The notes beneath the pieces are model-generated. The model was not told the DNA's origin. It searched no databases and was given only the letters and a program-made list of their open reading frames with translations. A DNA stretch of 64,000 bases, taken from positions 310,001-374,000 of the forward strand of contig OZ244736.1 in the NCBI GenBank assembly GCA_965219405.1. The letters run 5' to 3'. Positions 16,374 through 24,367 of the stretch are shown in pieces. This stretch comes from VXMO01 sp965219405. GTDB lineage: Bacteria; Chloroflexota; Dehalococcoidia; UBA6926. The position numbers were made by a program, and so were the translations under genes. Position 1 is the first letter of the stretch. The number at the start of each line of letters is the position of its first letter.

Positions 16374-18716
16374 ATGGCTCGCGCGCGTTCGGCGATACCT
16401 GACGACGCCCCCGCAGATGCCCTTTCAATGGCAGATGGCGCGGTGGCTGTTTCTTCGCGCGCGGCGTTCGACGAGCTTGAGACACGCCTGAAAGCACACC
16501 GGCTGCCGGCGGAGCGCATCGATGTCATCCGTGAAGCGTTTGACACGGCCGAGCGCGCCCACGCAGGACAGTTCCGCAAGTCCGGCGACCCGTACATCTG
16601 CCATCCCCTTGAGACGGCTCTTATCCTGACCAACATCGAAATGCTGGACGCGCCGACGCTGCAAGCGGCGCTGTTGCATGACGTCGTCGAAGACTCGCCC
16701 ATGACGCTCGATGAGATGCGAACGGGTTTCGGCGCGGAGATTGCGGACCTCGTGGACGGCGTGACAAAGCTCTCACGTCTCGCCACGCAGCCGCAGCAGG
16801 GAGCGGGAGGTGAGGCGGCGGCTCAGCCGTCAAACGCCAGCGTTTACCAAGCCGAGAGCCTGCGCAAGATGTTCCTCGCCATGGCGCAGGATGTCCGCGT
16901 CGTACTCATCAAGCTGGCGGACCGTTTGCACAATATGCGAACACTGGACGCGCTCACGCCGGACCGCCGTCACCGCATCGCCCTGGAAACCCGCGATATC
17001 TACGCCCCCCTCGCTCACCGGCTTGGCATCGACAGCATCGAGTCGGAACTCAATGACCTTGCATTCGTTCACCTTGAGCCCGCACGGCATCAGCGTATTG
17101 CGGACCTGGTGGCCACGCGGCTAACGGAGCTCGAGACGGGAGTCAGCGAGGCGCTGACGGCTCTGCGGGAGACGCTCACGGCGCAGGGATACAAAGACGT
17201 TGAGATTTCCGGCAGGACAAAGAGTATCTATAGCATCGCCCAGAAGATGGAGCGCTATCGCGAGATCGGGCGTGATTTCGAGGACATCAATGATCTGCAG
17301 GCCGTCCGTGTGGTTGTGAAGGACGTCCAGGACTGCTACGGCGTGCTTGGAATCATCCACGGCATGTGGCGGCCCCTGCCCGGTCAATTTGACGACTACA
17401 TCGCCAACCCGCGCGAAACGGGCTATCAGTCACTGCACACAACGGTCGTGACGCCGAACGGCAACACGCTGGAAGTGCAGATCCGCACCGCGGACATGCA
17501 CCAGATGGCGGAATACGGCATCGCGGCGCACTGGCGCTACAAGGAGGGCGCGGCAGGCGGCGAATTCGATGAGCGCATCGCGTGGCTGCGGCAGCTGCTG
17601 GACTGGCAGCGGGACGTGATCGGCGCACAGGAATTCGTCGATCAGCTGAAGCACGAGATTCTCGTCGACCAGGTCTATGTGTACACGCCAAAGGGCGAGA
17701 TTCGCGAGCTGCCGGCCGGCTCGACTCCCATAGACTTCGCCTTCCGCATTCACACGGACGTTGGCTATGGAACGACGGGCGCGAAGGTGAACGGCCGGAT
17801 GGTCTCGCTGAGCTACACGCTCAAGAACGGAGACACGGTAGAGATTATTCCGTCAAAGAACGAGAAAGGGCCAAGCCTGGACTGGCTGAACCCGGACCTC
17901 GGCTACGTGCGCACGGAGTTGGCGCGGTCCAAGATTCGCCACTGGTTCCGCGTGCAGGAGCGTTCAGAGAGCACGGCGCGTGGTCGACAGCTGCTGGAGC
18001 GGGAGACGCGTCGGCTTGGCGTACAACTTGACCCCCAACATTTGGCAACCCTCTTCGGCTATCAAACGGCGGATGATTTCATCCTCGCGCTGGGAACAGG
18101 GCAAGTGGGCGTCAACCAGATCGCGACGCGCCTCGCGCCCCCAAAGGAAGAGTCGGAAACCATACCGATTCGTCCGTCCAGCGGAGAGCTCGCCGTGAAC
18201 GTGCCCGGGCTTGGCCCCACGCGGGCCCGCTCCGCGCCCTGCTGCCGCCCAATGCCCGGCGAGGAGATCGTTGGGTTCATCACACGCAACAGGGGTGTCA
18301 CGGTGCATCGGTCGGACTGTGACAACGTGCGCAACGAGGACGAGCCGGAGCGGTTGATGGACGTGAGCTGGCCGGATTTCGAACAGAAATACCCGTCCAG
18401 CGTCGTCATTTCGTCACAGGATCGGGTTGGGCTTTTGCGTGACATAACGACGCTTGTGTCAGCCGATCACATCAACATCACAGGAGTGCGCGATAGACAC
18501 AATGCGGATAGGACGGTTACGATAACGCTCACGGTTGAAGCCAGCGGACTGCCGCAAATCAGCCGGATGATGTCCCGGTTGGAGGATCTGCCGGGCGTCA
18601 TCAACGTCTATCGGACATCGGGACACAGCCGTCGTCGTGAGACCAACACCGGGCGGCGAAACGGTGGGGCGGCGCGCGCTAACGGCGCAGGCCGCAAGTC
18701 CCCAAACGGCAAATGA
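16374..18716 (+). CDS. rel: RelA/SpoT-family (p)ppGpp synthetase/hydrolase
   Basis: 780-aa long-form Rel protein controlling the alarmone (p)ppGpp. The N-terminal HD hydrolase domain keeps its HDVVED metal motif (near residue 101), suggesting active hydrolysis. The synthetase domain (about 265-385) includes the GYQSLHT motif. TGS (about 425-490), a Cys/His-containing conserved region (APCCRPMPGEEI) and a C-terminal ACT domain follow. The C-terminal tail is a basic extension. An AT-rich TAAACTATAG lies only about 6-15 bases before the ATG; if it is the -10 element, the transcript would be nearly leaderless. rpsT follows 33 bp downstream. Confidence 0.95.
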   Translation: MARARSAIPDDAPADALSMADGAVAVSSRAAFDELETRLKAHRLPAERIDVIREAFDTAERAHAGQFRKSGDPYICHPLETALILTNIEMLDAPTLQAALLHDVVEDSPMTLDEMRTGFGAEIADLVDGVTKLSRLATQPQQGAGGEAAAQPSNASVYQAESLRKMFLAMAQDVRVVLIKLADRLHNMRTLDALTPDRRHRIALETRDIYAPLAHRLGIDSIESELNDLAFVHLEPARHQRIADLVATRLTELETGVSEALTALRETLTAQGYKDVEISGRTKSIYSIAQKMERYREIGRDFEDINDLQAVRVVVKDVQDCYGVLGIIHGMWRPLPGQFDDYIANPRETGYQSLHTTVVTPNGNTLEVQIRTADMHQMAEYGIAAHWRYKEGAAGGEFDERIAWLRQLLDWQRDVIGAQEFVDQLKHEILVDQVYVYTPKGEIRELPAGSTPIDFAFRIHTDVGYGTTGAKVNGRMVSLSYTLKNGDTVEIIPSKNEKGPSLDWLNPDLGYVRTELARSKIRHWFRVQERSESTARGRQLLERETRRLGVQLDPQHLATLFGYQTADDFILALGTGQVGVNQIATRLAPPKEESETIPIRPSSGELAVNVPGLGPTRARSAPCCRPMPGEEIVGFITRNRGVTVHRSDCDNVRNEDEPERLMDVSWPDFEQKYPSSVVISSQDRVGLLRDITTLVSADHINITGVRDRHNADRTVTITLTVEASGLPQISRMMSRLEDLPGVINVYRTSGHSRRRETNTGRRNGGAARANGAGRKSPNGK

Positions 18717-18749
18717 CGCAAGGGATAATTGGCAAGGAGCAGGAATAAC

Positions 18750-19013
18750 GTGGCAAAGGGAATCTCGGCGGCGAAGGCGCATCGACGTTCACTCAAGAAG
18801 CGCGAAATTAATCGCCACCGGAATCGGACAATCAGAACGTTGATCAGGAACGCGCGTGAGGCCATTGAGGATGGAGCGCAGGACGCGCCGGACACGGTGC
18901 GCCGCGCCATGGTCGCCCTGGATCGCTCGAAGGGCAAGACCCTGCACGGCAGAAACGCTGATCGGCGCAAGAGTCGCCTTGCCCGCTCTTTGAACAGGGC
19001 ACAGGCAGCCTGA
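18750..19013 (+). CDS. rpsT: 30S ribosomal protein S20
   Basis: 87 aa from a GTG at 18750, preceded by AAGGAG at 18734-18739. A longer frame from 18729 would include the ribosome-binding site in the coding region, and S20 proteins normally begin with a short sequence such as (M)AKGISAAKAHRRS. The protein is very basic and helical, as expected for the 16S rRNA-binding S20 (RKSRLARSLNRA near the end). It follows rel and precedes a tRNA-Leu gene. Confidence 0.93.
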   Translation: MAKGISAAKAHRRSLKKREINRHRNRTIRTLIRNAREAIEDGAQDAPDTVRRAMVALDRSKGKTLHGRNADRRKSRLARSLNRAQAA

Positions 19014-19088
19014 TCTCTTCGGCACGCGAATAGCCGAAATGTCGACATACACTGACGGGACTCCCCGGTTATGTGAGCAGAATCACGT

Positions 19089-19175
19089 GCCGGGGTGGCG
19101 GAATGGCAGACGCGGCGGACTTAAAATCCGCTTCCCCAAAAAGGAGTGTGGGTTCGAGTCCCGCCCCCGGCACCA
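19089..19175 (+). tRNA. tRNA-Leu (anticodon TAA)
   Basis: Class II tRNA, 87 nt: acceptor GCCGGGG/CCCCGGC, anticodon stem GCGGA/TCCGC with loop CTTAAAA (TAA at 19122-19124), long variable arm, T loop TTCGAGT, discriminator A and encoded CCA. Confidence 0.96.
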
Positions 19176-19221
19176 TTCACCAAACAGACAGATACCCTCA
19201 TAAGATCTTCTCAATACGCAG

Positions 19222-19953
19222 ATGGCCAGTGACAAGATTCGCCTCCTCCACACATCGGACGTGCATATCGGCGCGTTCACGGAGCGATGGTCGCCGCAGC
19301 CGCGCAAGTGCCTCCACGCGTTCAAGATCGTTGTGGACCGAGCGCTTGAGGAAAAGGTGGACGCCGTCCTCATTGCGGGCGATTTCTTCGATCACAACCG
19401 CATCAGGGCGGACGTGGCGGACTATGTGATGGAGCAGCTTGAACGGCTGCCGATGCCGACGGTCATTCTGCCCGGCAATCACGATCCACTCGAGCAGAAC
19501 TCCGTCTACTGGCGCATGGACCTTGAGGGCCGCACGCCCAACGTCTACCTGATCAAGGACCCGGAGGGCGAGACGGTGACCTACCCGGAGCTTGGCCTCG
19601 CCGTGTGGGGCAAGCCGCACGTCAGCTATGACGACGTCTCACTGTACCCGCTCAAGGAGCCGCCGCCGCGCGGGCCGGAGCCGTGGCAGATCGCCATCGG
19701 ACACGGTCACTACGTGAGAGACCAGGCAGACGCGGGGCGATCGTACCCGATCTATCCGCAGGAGATTGCGGACTGTGGCCGGGACTACGTGGCGCTGGGC
19801 CACTGGGATGCCCACATGAACATCAGCGAGGGCGGCGTGGTTGCGTACTACCCCGGCTCTCCCACGTGGGTGGGACTGTCCTCCATCGTGGAGTTCTCTG
19901 ACCCGGACGGAGAGCGATCCATTACCGTCACGTCCTTCCCCGTTTCGCCCTAA
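19222..19953 (+). CDS. Metallophosphoesterase, SbcD/Mre11-like
   Basis: 243-aa calcineurin-like phosphoesterase. The metal-binding motifs are in order: DVHIG (N-terminal D-x-H), GDFFDHN, GNHD, GHGH and GHWDAH. The LLHTSDVHIGAF start and the sequence around GNHDPL resemble the DNA-repair nuclease SbcD/YhaO/Mre11 branch. It lacks the C-terminal cap of full-length SbcD (about 400 aa), and no SbcC ATPase gene is adjacent, so a role in DNA repair is only inferred. It ends just before a palindromic repeat. Confidence 0.85.
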   Translation: MASDKIRLLHTSDVHIGAFTERWSPQPRKCLHAFKIVVDRALEEKVDAVLIAGDFFDHNRIRADVADYVMEQLERLPMPTVILPGNHDPLEQNSVYWRMDLEGRTPNVYLIKDPEGETVTYPELGLAVWGKPHVSYDDVSLYPLKEPPPRGPEPWQIAIGHGHYVRDQADAGRSYPIYPQEIADCGRDYVALGHWDAHMNISEGGVVAYYPGSPTWVGLSSIVEFSDPDGERSITVTSFPVSP

Positions 19954-19967
19954 GAACCCCGTTCATC

Positions 19968-20030
19968 CTTCGACTCCGCTCAGGACGAACGGACAACTTC
20001 TTCCGCTCACCCTGAGCTTGTCGAAGGGCG
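19968..20030. repeat. Inverted pair of CCTTCGAC...GCTCAGG repeats
   Basis: CCTTCGACTCCGCTCAGG (about 19970-19987) faces CCCTGAGCTTGTCGAAGG (about 20009-20026). The arms pair over most of their length, and the right arm belongs to the dispersed repeat seen at 12989 and 15433. It lies at the 3' end of the phosphoesterase gene and could act as a terminator-like hairpin. Confidence 0.7.
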
Positions 20031-20124
20031 CCCGCCCATGTGACACACCAATTTGCCCACCGCGCCCCGAACACGCTACAACCTCATCGGACAAAGCAAT
20101 CACAAGACCGAATGGGGGAACGCC

Positions 20125-20646
20125 ATGACGACGAAAAATGAGCATGAGACGAACGCCGCAGCCGAAGAGCACGAGCCGGCTGACGAGATTGTAGATACCA
20201 ATCAAGGCGAGGTTGAAGAAGAAATCGCGCCCGACGGTGATGAATCCCCCTCAAGCGAGCGGCCGACCATCGAGGCCATGCAGTCTGAACTCGCTGTACG
20301 GGACGAACGAGTATCAGCACTGGAAGAGCAGGTAATCACGCTGGAGAGGGAACTCTCAACGACAGTCTCCCGCTATCGCCTTGCGCTTCTGGACACCGCG
20401 CCTGAGGTGCCGGGCGACCTGGTGAGCGGCGCAACAGCGGAAGAGCTGGAGTCCTCACTGGCGAAGGCAAAGGGCGTGGTCGAGCAAGTGCGGACGCGCC
20501 TACTGGAGGGAATGGAGTCTACGACTCAGGACACGGAGCAGCCCGTATCAGGCATACCGGCAGGCGCGCCCGCCCGGGGACTCAATGACGCCTCAGTGGA
20601 TCTCACCGCCCGCGAAAAGATAACCCTCGGCCTGGAGCGGATGTAG
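20125..20646 (+). CDS. Acidic coiled-coil protein of unknown function
   Basis: 173 aa from the ATG at 20125, which has GGGGGAA upstream; the frame extends to 20053 without a ribosome-binding site. The first 55 residues are highly acidic and probably disordered. Residues about 60-90 form a leucine-heptad coiled coil (ELAVRDERVSALEEQVITLE), followed by helical sequence and a conserved-looking end, LTAREKITLGLERM. The layout resembles phage scaffold-like or structural accessory proteins, but no phage genes are nearby. The function is unknown. Confidence 0.6.
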   Translation: MTTKNEHETNAAAEEHEPADEIVDTNQGEVEEEIAPDGDESPSSERPTIEAMQSELAVRDERVSALEEQVITLERELSTTVSRYRLALLDTAPEVPGDLVSGATAEELESSLAKAKGVVEQVRTRLLEGMESTTQDTEQPVSGIPAGAPARGLNDASVDLTAREKITLGLERM

Positions 20647-20693
20647 GGGGAGGAGGAGGATCAGCTTACTAACAGAAACTGAAAGAAAGCTCG

Positions 20694-21614
20694 TCATTCC
20701 TCGCTGCCAACGTCGCCGAATGTGACCGTGTACGAGTATGACCGCAGGGAAACATTCGGAAGAGCCTTGGCGGCATGTTGGACTCTAGTGTGAAATGTGT
20801 TCGCAACCAGGATGCCTCGCACGAGTCTGCTCTCGGGATTTTTCACTGTCCCCATATATGCGAGTAGCTGCGTAACGCTATCGGGTTCGGCCTGTCCTGC
20901 TTTCAATTCGATGACAACGATGGAGCCTTCGCTGTCAGTGGCAACGATGTCCGCTCGACCAGCAGCAACGGTTTGTTCGATGCCAGATAGCTCCAGCCCC
21001 GGTTCCAATTGGTGAAGTTTGGTCTTCAACGCATCTTGGAGCTCGCGCTCCATGCCGAACCTCAGTCCCCTATCCACAGTGTTGCCATCATCAACCAGCG
21101 CTGGGTCATCATGATCGACCTCTACATTGTTCTCCAGTACTTGCGCTATTTCATCGGCATGATGGCTTGCGTTCCAAACTGTCTGCGCTCCCCAAGCAGG
21201 CTTTTTGCCATTTGATTCAAAGGCAACCGTGTACTCATCGTAAGAGATGTCGATGCGCAGCCATTCCACCTGTCGGCTATGTGTCAGAAGATGATGGTCC
21301 GCAGCACTGTTGAACTCGTACTCGCCAGTCACTTGTCCAACAAGAACCAGTTGATCATGGGGCTTCCGCGTGAGCACAATATCACCAATCTGAATTTGAT
21401 TGACGAAAGCATTTAGTATCCCGGCCGCTGACCCTTCTTTAGGGTTGGAACTAGGATAAAACTCATGCACCCTAACCCGAATAGCGTTGAAGTCCAAGCT
21501 ACGGAGGTCACCAACATCTGGCCAGCCGATAGCGACAAGAGAACGCTCCTCGACTATGTCGAAGATATTGTCGCCACTTGCTGAACCTGATAGCACCCAC
21601 CAATAGCCGCTCAT
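20694..21614 (-). CDS. NucS/DUF91-like nuclease with an N-terminal EVE/PUA-like domain (predicted)
   Basis: 306 aa from the ATG at 21614 (GGGGGATAGG upstream). The frame is open to 21986, but that extension is unlike protein and overlaps the neighbouring gene's terminator. The C-terminal half carries a restriction-type nuclease core: G-R-A-D (D222), IELK (E236, K238) and Q249-LLAYMG, the pattern of NucS/DUF91 endonucleases. The N-terminus (YWWVLSGS... IGDIVLTRKPHDQLVLVGQV) resembles small EVE/PUA-type domains that bind modified bases. A reader joined to a nuclease would suit a modification-dependent restriction enzyme. This role is inference. Confidence 0.65.
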   Translation of the reverse strand: MSGYWWVLSGSASGDNIFDIVEERSLVAIGWPDVGDLRSLDFNAIRVRVHEFYPSSNPKEGSAAGILNAFVNQIQIGDIVLTRKPHDQLVLVGQVTGEYEFNSAADHHLLTHSRQVEWLRIDISYDEYTVAFESNGKKPAWGAQTVWNASHHADEIAQVLENNVEVDHDDPALVDDGNTVDRGLRFGMERELQDALKTKLHQLEPGLELSGIEQTVAAGRADIVATDSEGSIVVIELKAGQAEPDSVTQLLAYMGTVKNPESRLVRGILVANTFHTRVQHAAKALPNVSLRSYSYTVTFGDVGSEE

Positions 21615-21696
21615 TCCTATCCCCCTCGTTGCTTTCGTCTCGCATCTACTGGTGACGCGCTTATGAACCACCATAAGAATCGCTGAGTTATACACG

Positions 21697-21730
21697 ACTG
21701 CGCCGCTCAGCATTGGCTGAGCGGCGCAGT
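21697..21730. terminator. Hairpin, perfect 15-bp stem
   Basis: ACTGCGCCGCTCAGC and GCTGAGCGGCGCAGT separated by ATTG, 30 bp after the stop of the nitronate monooxygenase gene on the minus strand. There is no long T run on either side, so termination is likely but not certain. Confidence 0.6.
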
Positions 21731-21760
21731 AACTCTTGCTACAACTGTTGCGGGGCTTTT

Positions 21761-22894
21761 CTACCGCAGATTCCCCTGCAACTGCTCGATTACCTCTTCT
21801 GCTTCGTTGACCAGGTCCATGAGGATCTGGCGTGCCGGCTTGCGCTCCTTGAGCATGCCGCCGATCTGGCCGGACGGGTTGCCAATCAGATCCAGCCTGC
21901 CTGCCTTGCGCGCCGCTCGCGTGAAGGGTTCTTGGAGCAGCCCCTGCAGCGGCATCGGAAGCGCCTCCAACCCGGAGGCAGCCCACCGCAGCTTCACCGC
22001 GTTCTGATACGACCGCTGCTGCTTGCCGGACGAGAACTTGCTTGTGGTGAACTCATCGGACCGGGCGCCCAGAATCTGGTCCTTGTGCGCGTCGGGGATG
22101 TTGTTCTCCTCTGCCACGAGGAAAGCCGTGCCGACCCAGACGCCCTGCGCGCCCAGCGCGAGCGCCGCTGCTACATGGCGGCCGGTCCCAATGCCGCCCG
22201 CCGCAAGCACTGGCCGCGGCGAAACCTCATCGACGACCTGCGGAACGAGCACGAACGTTGAGATGTTGCCCGTGTGGCCGCCCGCCTCCGTGCCCTGCGC
22301 AGTGATGATGTCCACGTCCGCGGCCACCTGGCGCTGTGCGTGGCGCACCGCGCCGGTCATGCCGATCAACTTCATCCCTTGCGAATGGGCCTGCTGCGCG
22401 AACCACTCCGGCGGCTCGCCCGTCGCCGCGGCGAACAGCGGCACCTTGTTGTCCAGGACGATCTCGAACTTCTTGCGCAACAGTTCCGTGGACATCGGCT
22501 CGGATTCGGATACCTCCTCGGCCTCGAAACCGAATTCCTCCAGGAGTTCCTGCACGAGCGCGACATGCTGCGGATACTGCGGCGCAACCTGCGCATACAG
22601 CTCGCGATTGCTTGATGCCGTAACCTCGGCGCGTGTCGCCGGCACGAGGAAATCCATGCCGTACGGCTTGTCGCCAACGAGGGACTTCAGGCGGCGGAGG
22701 CCTTCGTCCATCTCATCCAGATTGCGGAAGTTGTCGCCAAGAACTCCGAGCGCGCCCGCGTTGCTGATGGCAGCGACCATCTCAACGGGCGTCGGCGCGA
22801 GATCCTGGCTGCCCCCGACCGCCATTCCGGCCAGCAGTATCGGGTACTCCATGCCCAGCGTGTCGCAGAGCGGTGTGTGTAGCCTGTTTGCCAT
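21761..22894 (-). CDS. Nitronate monooxygenase family flavoprotein
   Basis: 377-aa TIM-barrel flavoenzyme of the 2-nitropropane dioxygenase/nitronate monooxygenase family. It starts LGMEYPILLAGMAVGG and has the FMN-phosphate region AQGTEAGGHTG (about 220-230) and a glycine-rich ALGAQGVWVGTAFL. Family members oxidise propionate-3-nitronate or other nitronates with oxygen, and some are enoyl-reductase-like, so the substrate is open. It is encoded directly downstream of a close paralogue, about 75 bp apart, and ends at a strong hairpin. Confidence 0.85.
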   Translation of the reverse strand: MANRLHTPLCDTLGMEYPILLAGMAVGGSQDLAPTPVEMVAAISNAGALGVLGDNFRNLDEMDEGLRRLKSLVGDKPYGMDFLVPATRAEVTASSNRELYAQVAPQYPQHVALVQELLEEFGFEAEEVSESEPMSTELLRKKFEIVLDNKVPLFAAATGEPPEWFAQQAHSQGMKLIGMTGAVRHAQRQVAADVDIITAQGTEAGGHTGNISTFVLVPQVVDEVSPRPVLAAGGIGTGRHVAAALALGAQGVWVGTAFLVAEENNIPDAHKDQILGARSDEFTTSKFSSGKQQRSYQNAVKLRWAASGLEALPMPLQGLLQEPFTRAARKAGRLDLIGNPSGQIGGMLKERKPARQILMDLVNEAEEVIEQLQGNLR

Positions 22895-22969
22895 TATGTC
22901 CTCCCCTATCCCTTGTCTACGGTTTCCCTACTTGCATTTCCGTGTTCTTCCGCTTGCGAAGCCACCGGG

Positions 22970-24100
22970 CTATCGCAGATTGTTCTGCATTCGCTCGATA
23001 GTCTCCTCGGCCTCATTCACCATATCGAGCAGGATTTCCCGTGCAGGCCGTCGGGCTTTGAGCATTCCGCCCACCTGCCCGGCGCTCGCCGCGTCGATAT
23101 CCAGGCGGCCGGCCGCGCGGGCGCCGGCATAAAGCGGCTCCATCAGGATGCCCTGCAGCGGCATCGGGAGAGGCTCGATCCCGGATGCGGCCCACGCCTC
23201 CTTGACTGGAGTCTTGTAGCTGCGGGACTGCTTGCCGGAGTTGTATCGGGTCAGCGTGAAGTCTTCAGAACGTGCTCCGAGGATCTGATCCTGATGTTCC
23301 TCCGGAATAGCGTTCTCCTCTGCGACGAGGAACGCGGACCCGATCCACACACCCTGCGCGCCGAGCGCCATCACCGCCGCGATCTGCCTACCGGAACCCA
23401 CGCCCCCTGCCGCCAGAATCGGTGTTGGCGCGGCGACTTCCGCAACCTGTGGCACGAGTGGGAACGTGGCGATATTGCCGGTGTGTCCGCCGGCCTCCGA
23501 ACCCTGCGCAATCATGAAGTCGACGCCTGCGGCCTTCTGCCGCTGTGCGTGGCGGACTGCGCCAACGACGCCACCTACCTTCATGCCGTGCGCCCGCGCC
23601 ACGTCCATGATCATGGCGGGATCGCCCAAACCGGCGACGAAGATCGGAACATTGTGGTCGGCGACGACCTCGAACTGGCGCCGAAGCAAATCCGGCGACA
23701 TGGCCTCTGCGTCATCGTCCGCAGGAGCTACGTCCGGCAGATTATGCTCTTGTATCAACTCCTTGACGAAGCCGACGTGCAACTGATGGTCTCTCTCCAA
23801 CCGCTCCCGCACCATCGCCTTGGTGTCCTGCGCGCCCATCTCCGCCATGGTGGCGGGCAGCAGAAGGTCAATGCCCAATGGGCCGCTGGAAAGCTGCTTG
23901 AATTCACGGATACATCGGTCAATCGTGTCCGGCTTGCGGCTGCCGCATCCCATGACGCCCAGACCGCCTGCCTCCGTGACCGCGGCGGCGAGCCGGGGCG
24001 GGCTGGGCATCCGGTCATCCATGCCAAGTGACATGCCGGCCAGCAGAATCGGATACTTGATCCCAAGTAAATCTGTCAGCGGTGACTTCAACCGATCCAT
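22970..24100 (-). CDS. Nitronate monooxygenase family flavoprotein (paralogue)
   Basis: 376 aa from the ATG at 24100 (GGGGAUGAG upstream); this start gives the same length and N-terminus (LLGIKYPILLAGMSLG) as the paralogue downstream. The AQGSEAGGHTG FMN motif and MALGAQGVWIGSAFLVAEEN are shared with it, so the pair arose by duplication. Several segments diverge, notably about residues 50-140, which suggests different substrates. Both genes probably form one transcription unit ending at the hairpin 21697-21730. Confidence 0.87.
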   Translation of the reverse strand: MDRLKSPLTDLLGIKYPILLAGMSLGMDDRMPSPPRLAAAVTEAGGLGVMGCGSRKPDTIDRCIREFKQLSSGPLGIDLLLPATMAEMGAQDTKAMVRERLERDHQLHVGFVKELIQEHNLPDVAPADDDAEAMSPDLLRRQFEVVADHNVPIFVAGLGDPAMIMDVARAHGMKVGGVVGAVRHAQRQKAAGVDFMIAQGSEAGGHTGNIATFPLVPQVAEVAAPTPILAAGGVGSGRQIAAVMALGAQGVWIGSAFLVAEENAIPEEHQDQILGARSEDFTLTRYNSGKQSRSYKTPVKEAWAASGIEPLPMPLQGILMEPLYAGARAAGRLDIDAASAGQVGGMLKARRPAREILLDMVNEAEETIERMQNNLR

Positions 24101-24295
24101 GATCTCATCCCCTCTCCCCAGATCATCACACCATGCGCGGCCACATCTCGACGCGCCGCGCGTGTCACCAAACCCACACGAAAGGTGACGGCTTATCGTA
24201 AACCCGCCATGCCCTCCCCGCAAGCTCTCTTGAAGTTCGCACAATTCCTTGACTAGTGAACTGGTTGAGTCGCTGCCTTTCCGCTTGCGAATCTC

Positions 24296-24333
24296 AAAAA
24301 GTTCTCGGGGGCGGCCAGTGGGCCGCCCCCGAG
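24296..24333 (-). terminator. Rho-independent terminator
   Basis: On the minus strand a 13-bp GC-rich stem (CTCGGGGGCGGCC with its complement, loop about 4 bases) is followed by AACTTTTTG. It lies 34 bp after the stop of the coiled-coil gene at 24368-26101. Confidence 0.85.
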
Positions 24334-24367
24334 ATGCTCATCCTCCGTCGAGGTAAGGGTTTTCTTG

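Noticed and set aside
15543..16402. Several open frames in the gene-free region (for example 15543-15881 and 15859-16236 on the minus strand)
   Set aside because: Their translations are Arg/Pro/Ser-rich with no domain pattern and no ribosome-binding sites.
21615..21986. Upstream extension of the NucS-like gene
   Set aside because: The sequence is low-complexity, overlaps the nitronate monooxygenase terminator and gene, and lacks family similarity. The ATG at 21614 is preceded by a ribosome-binding site.
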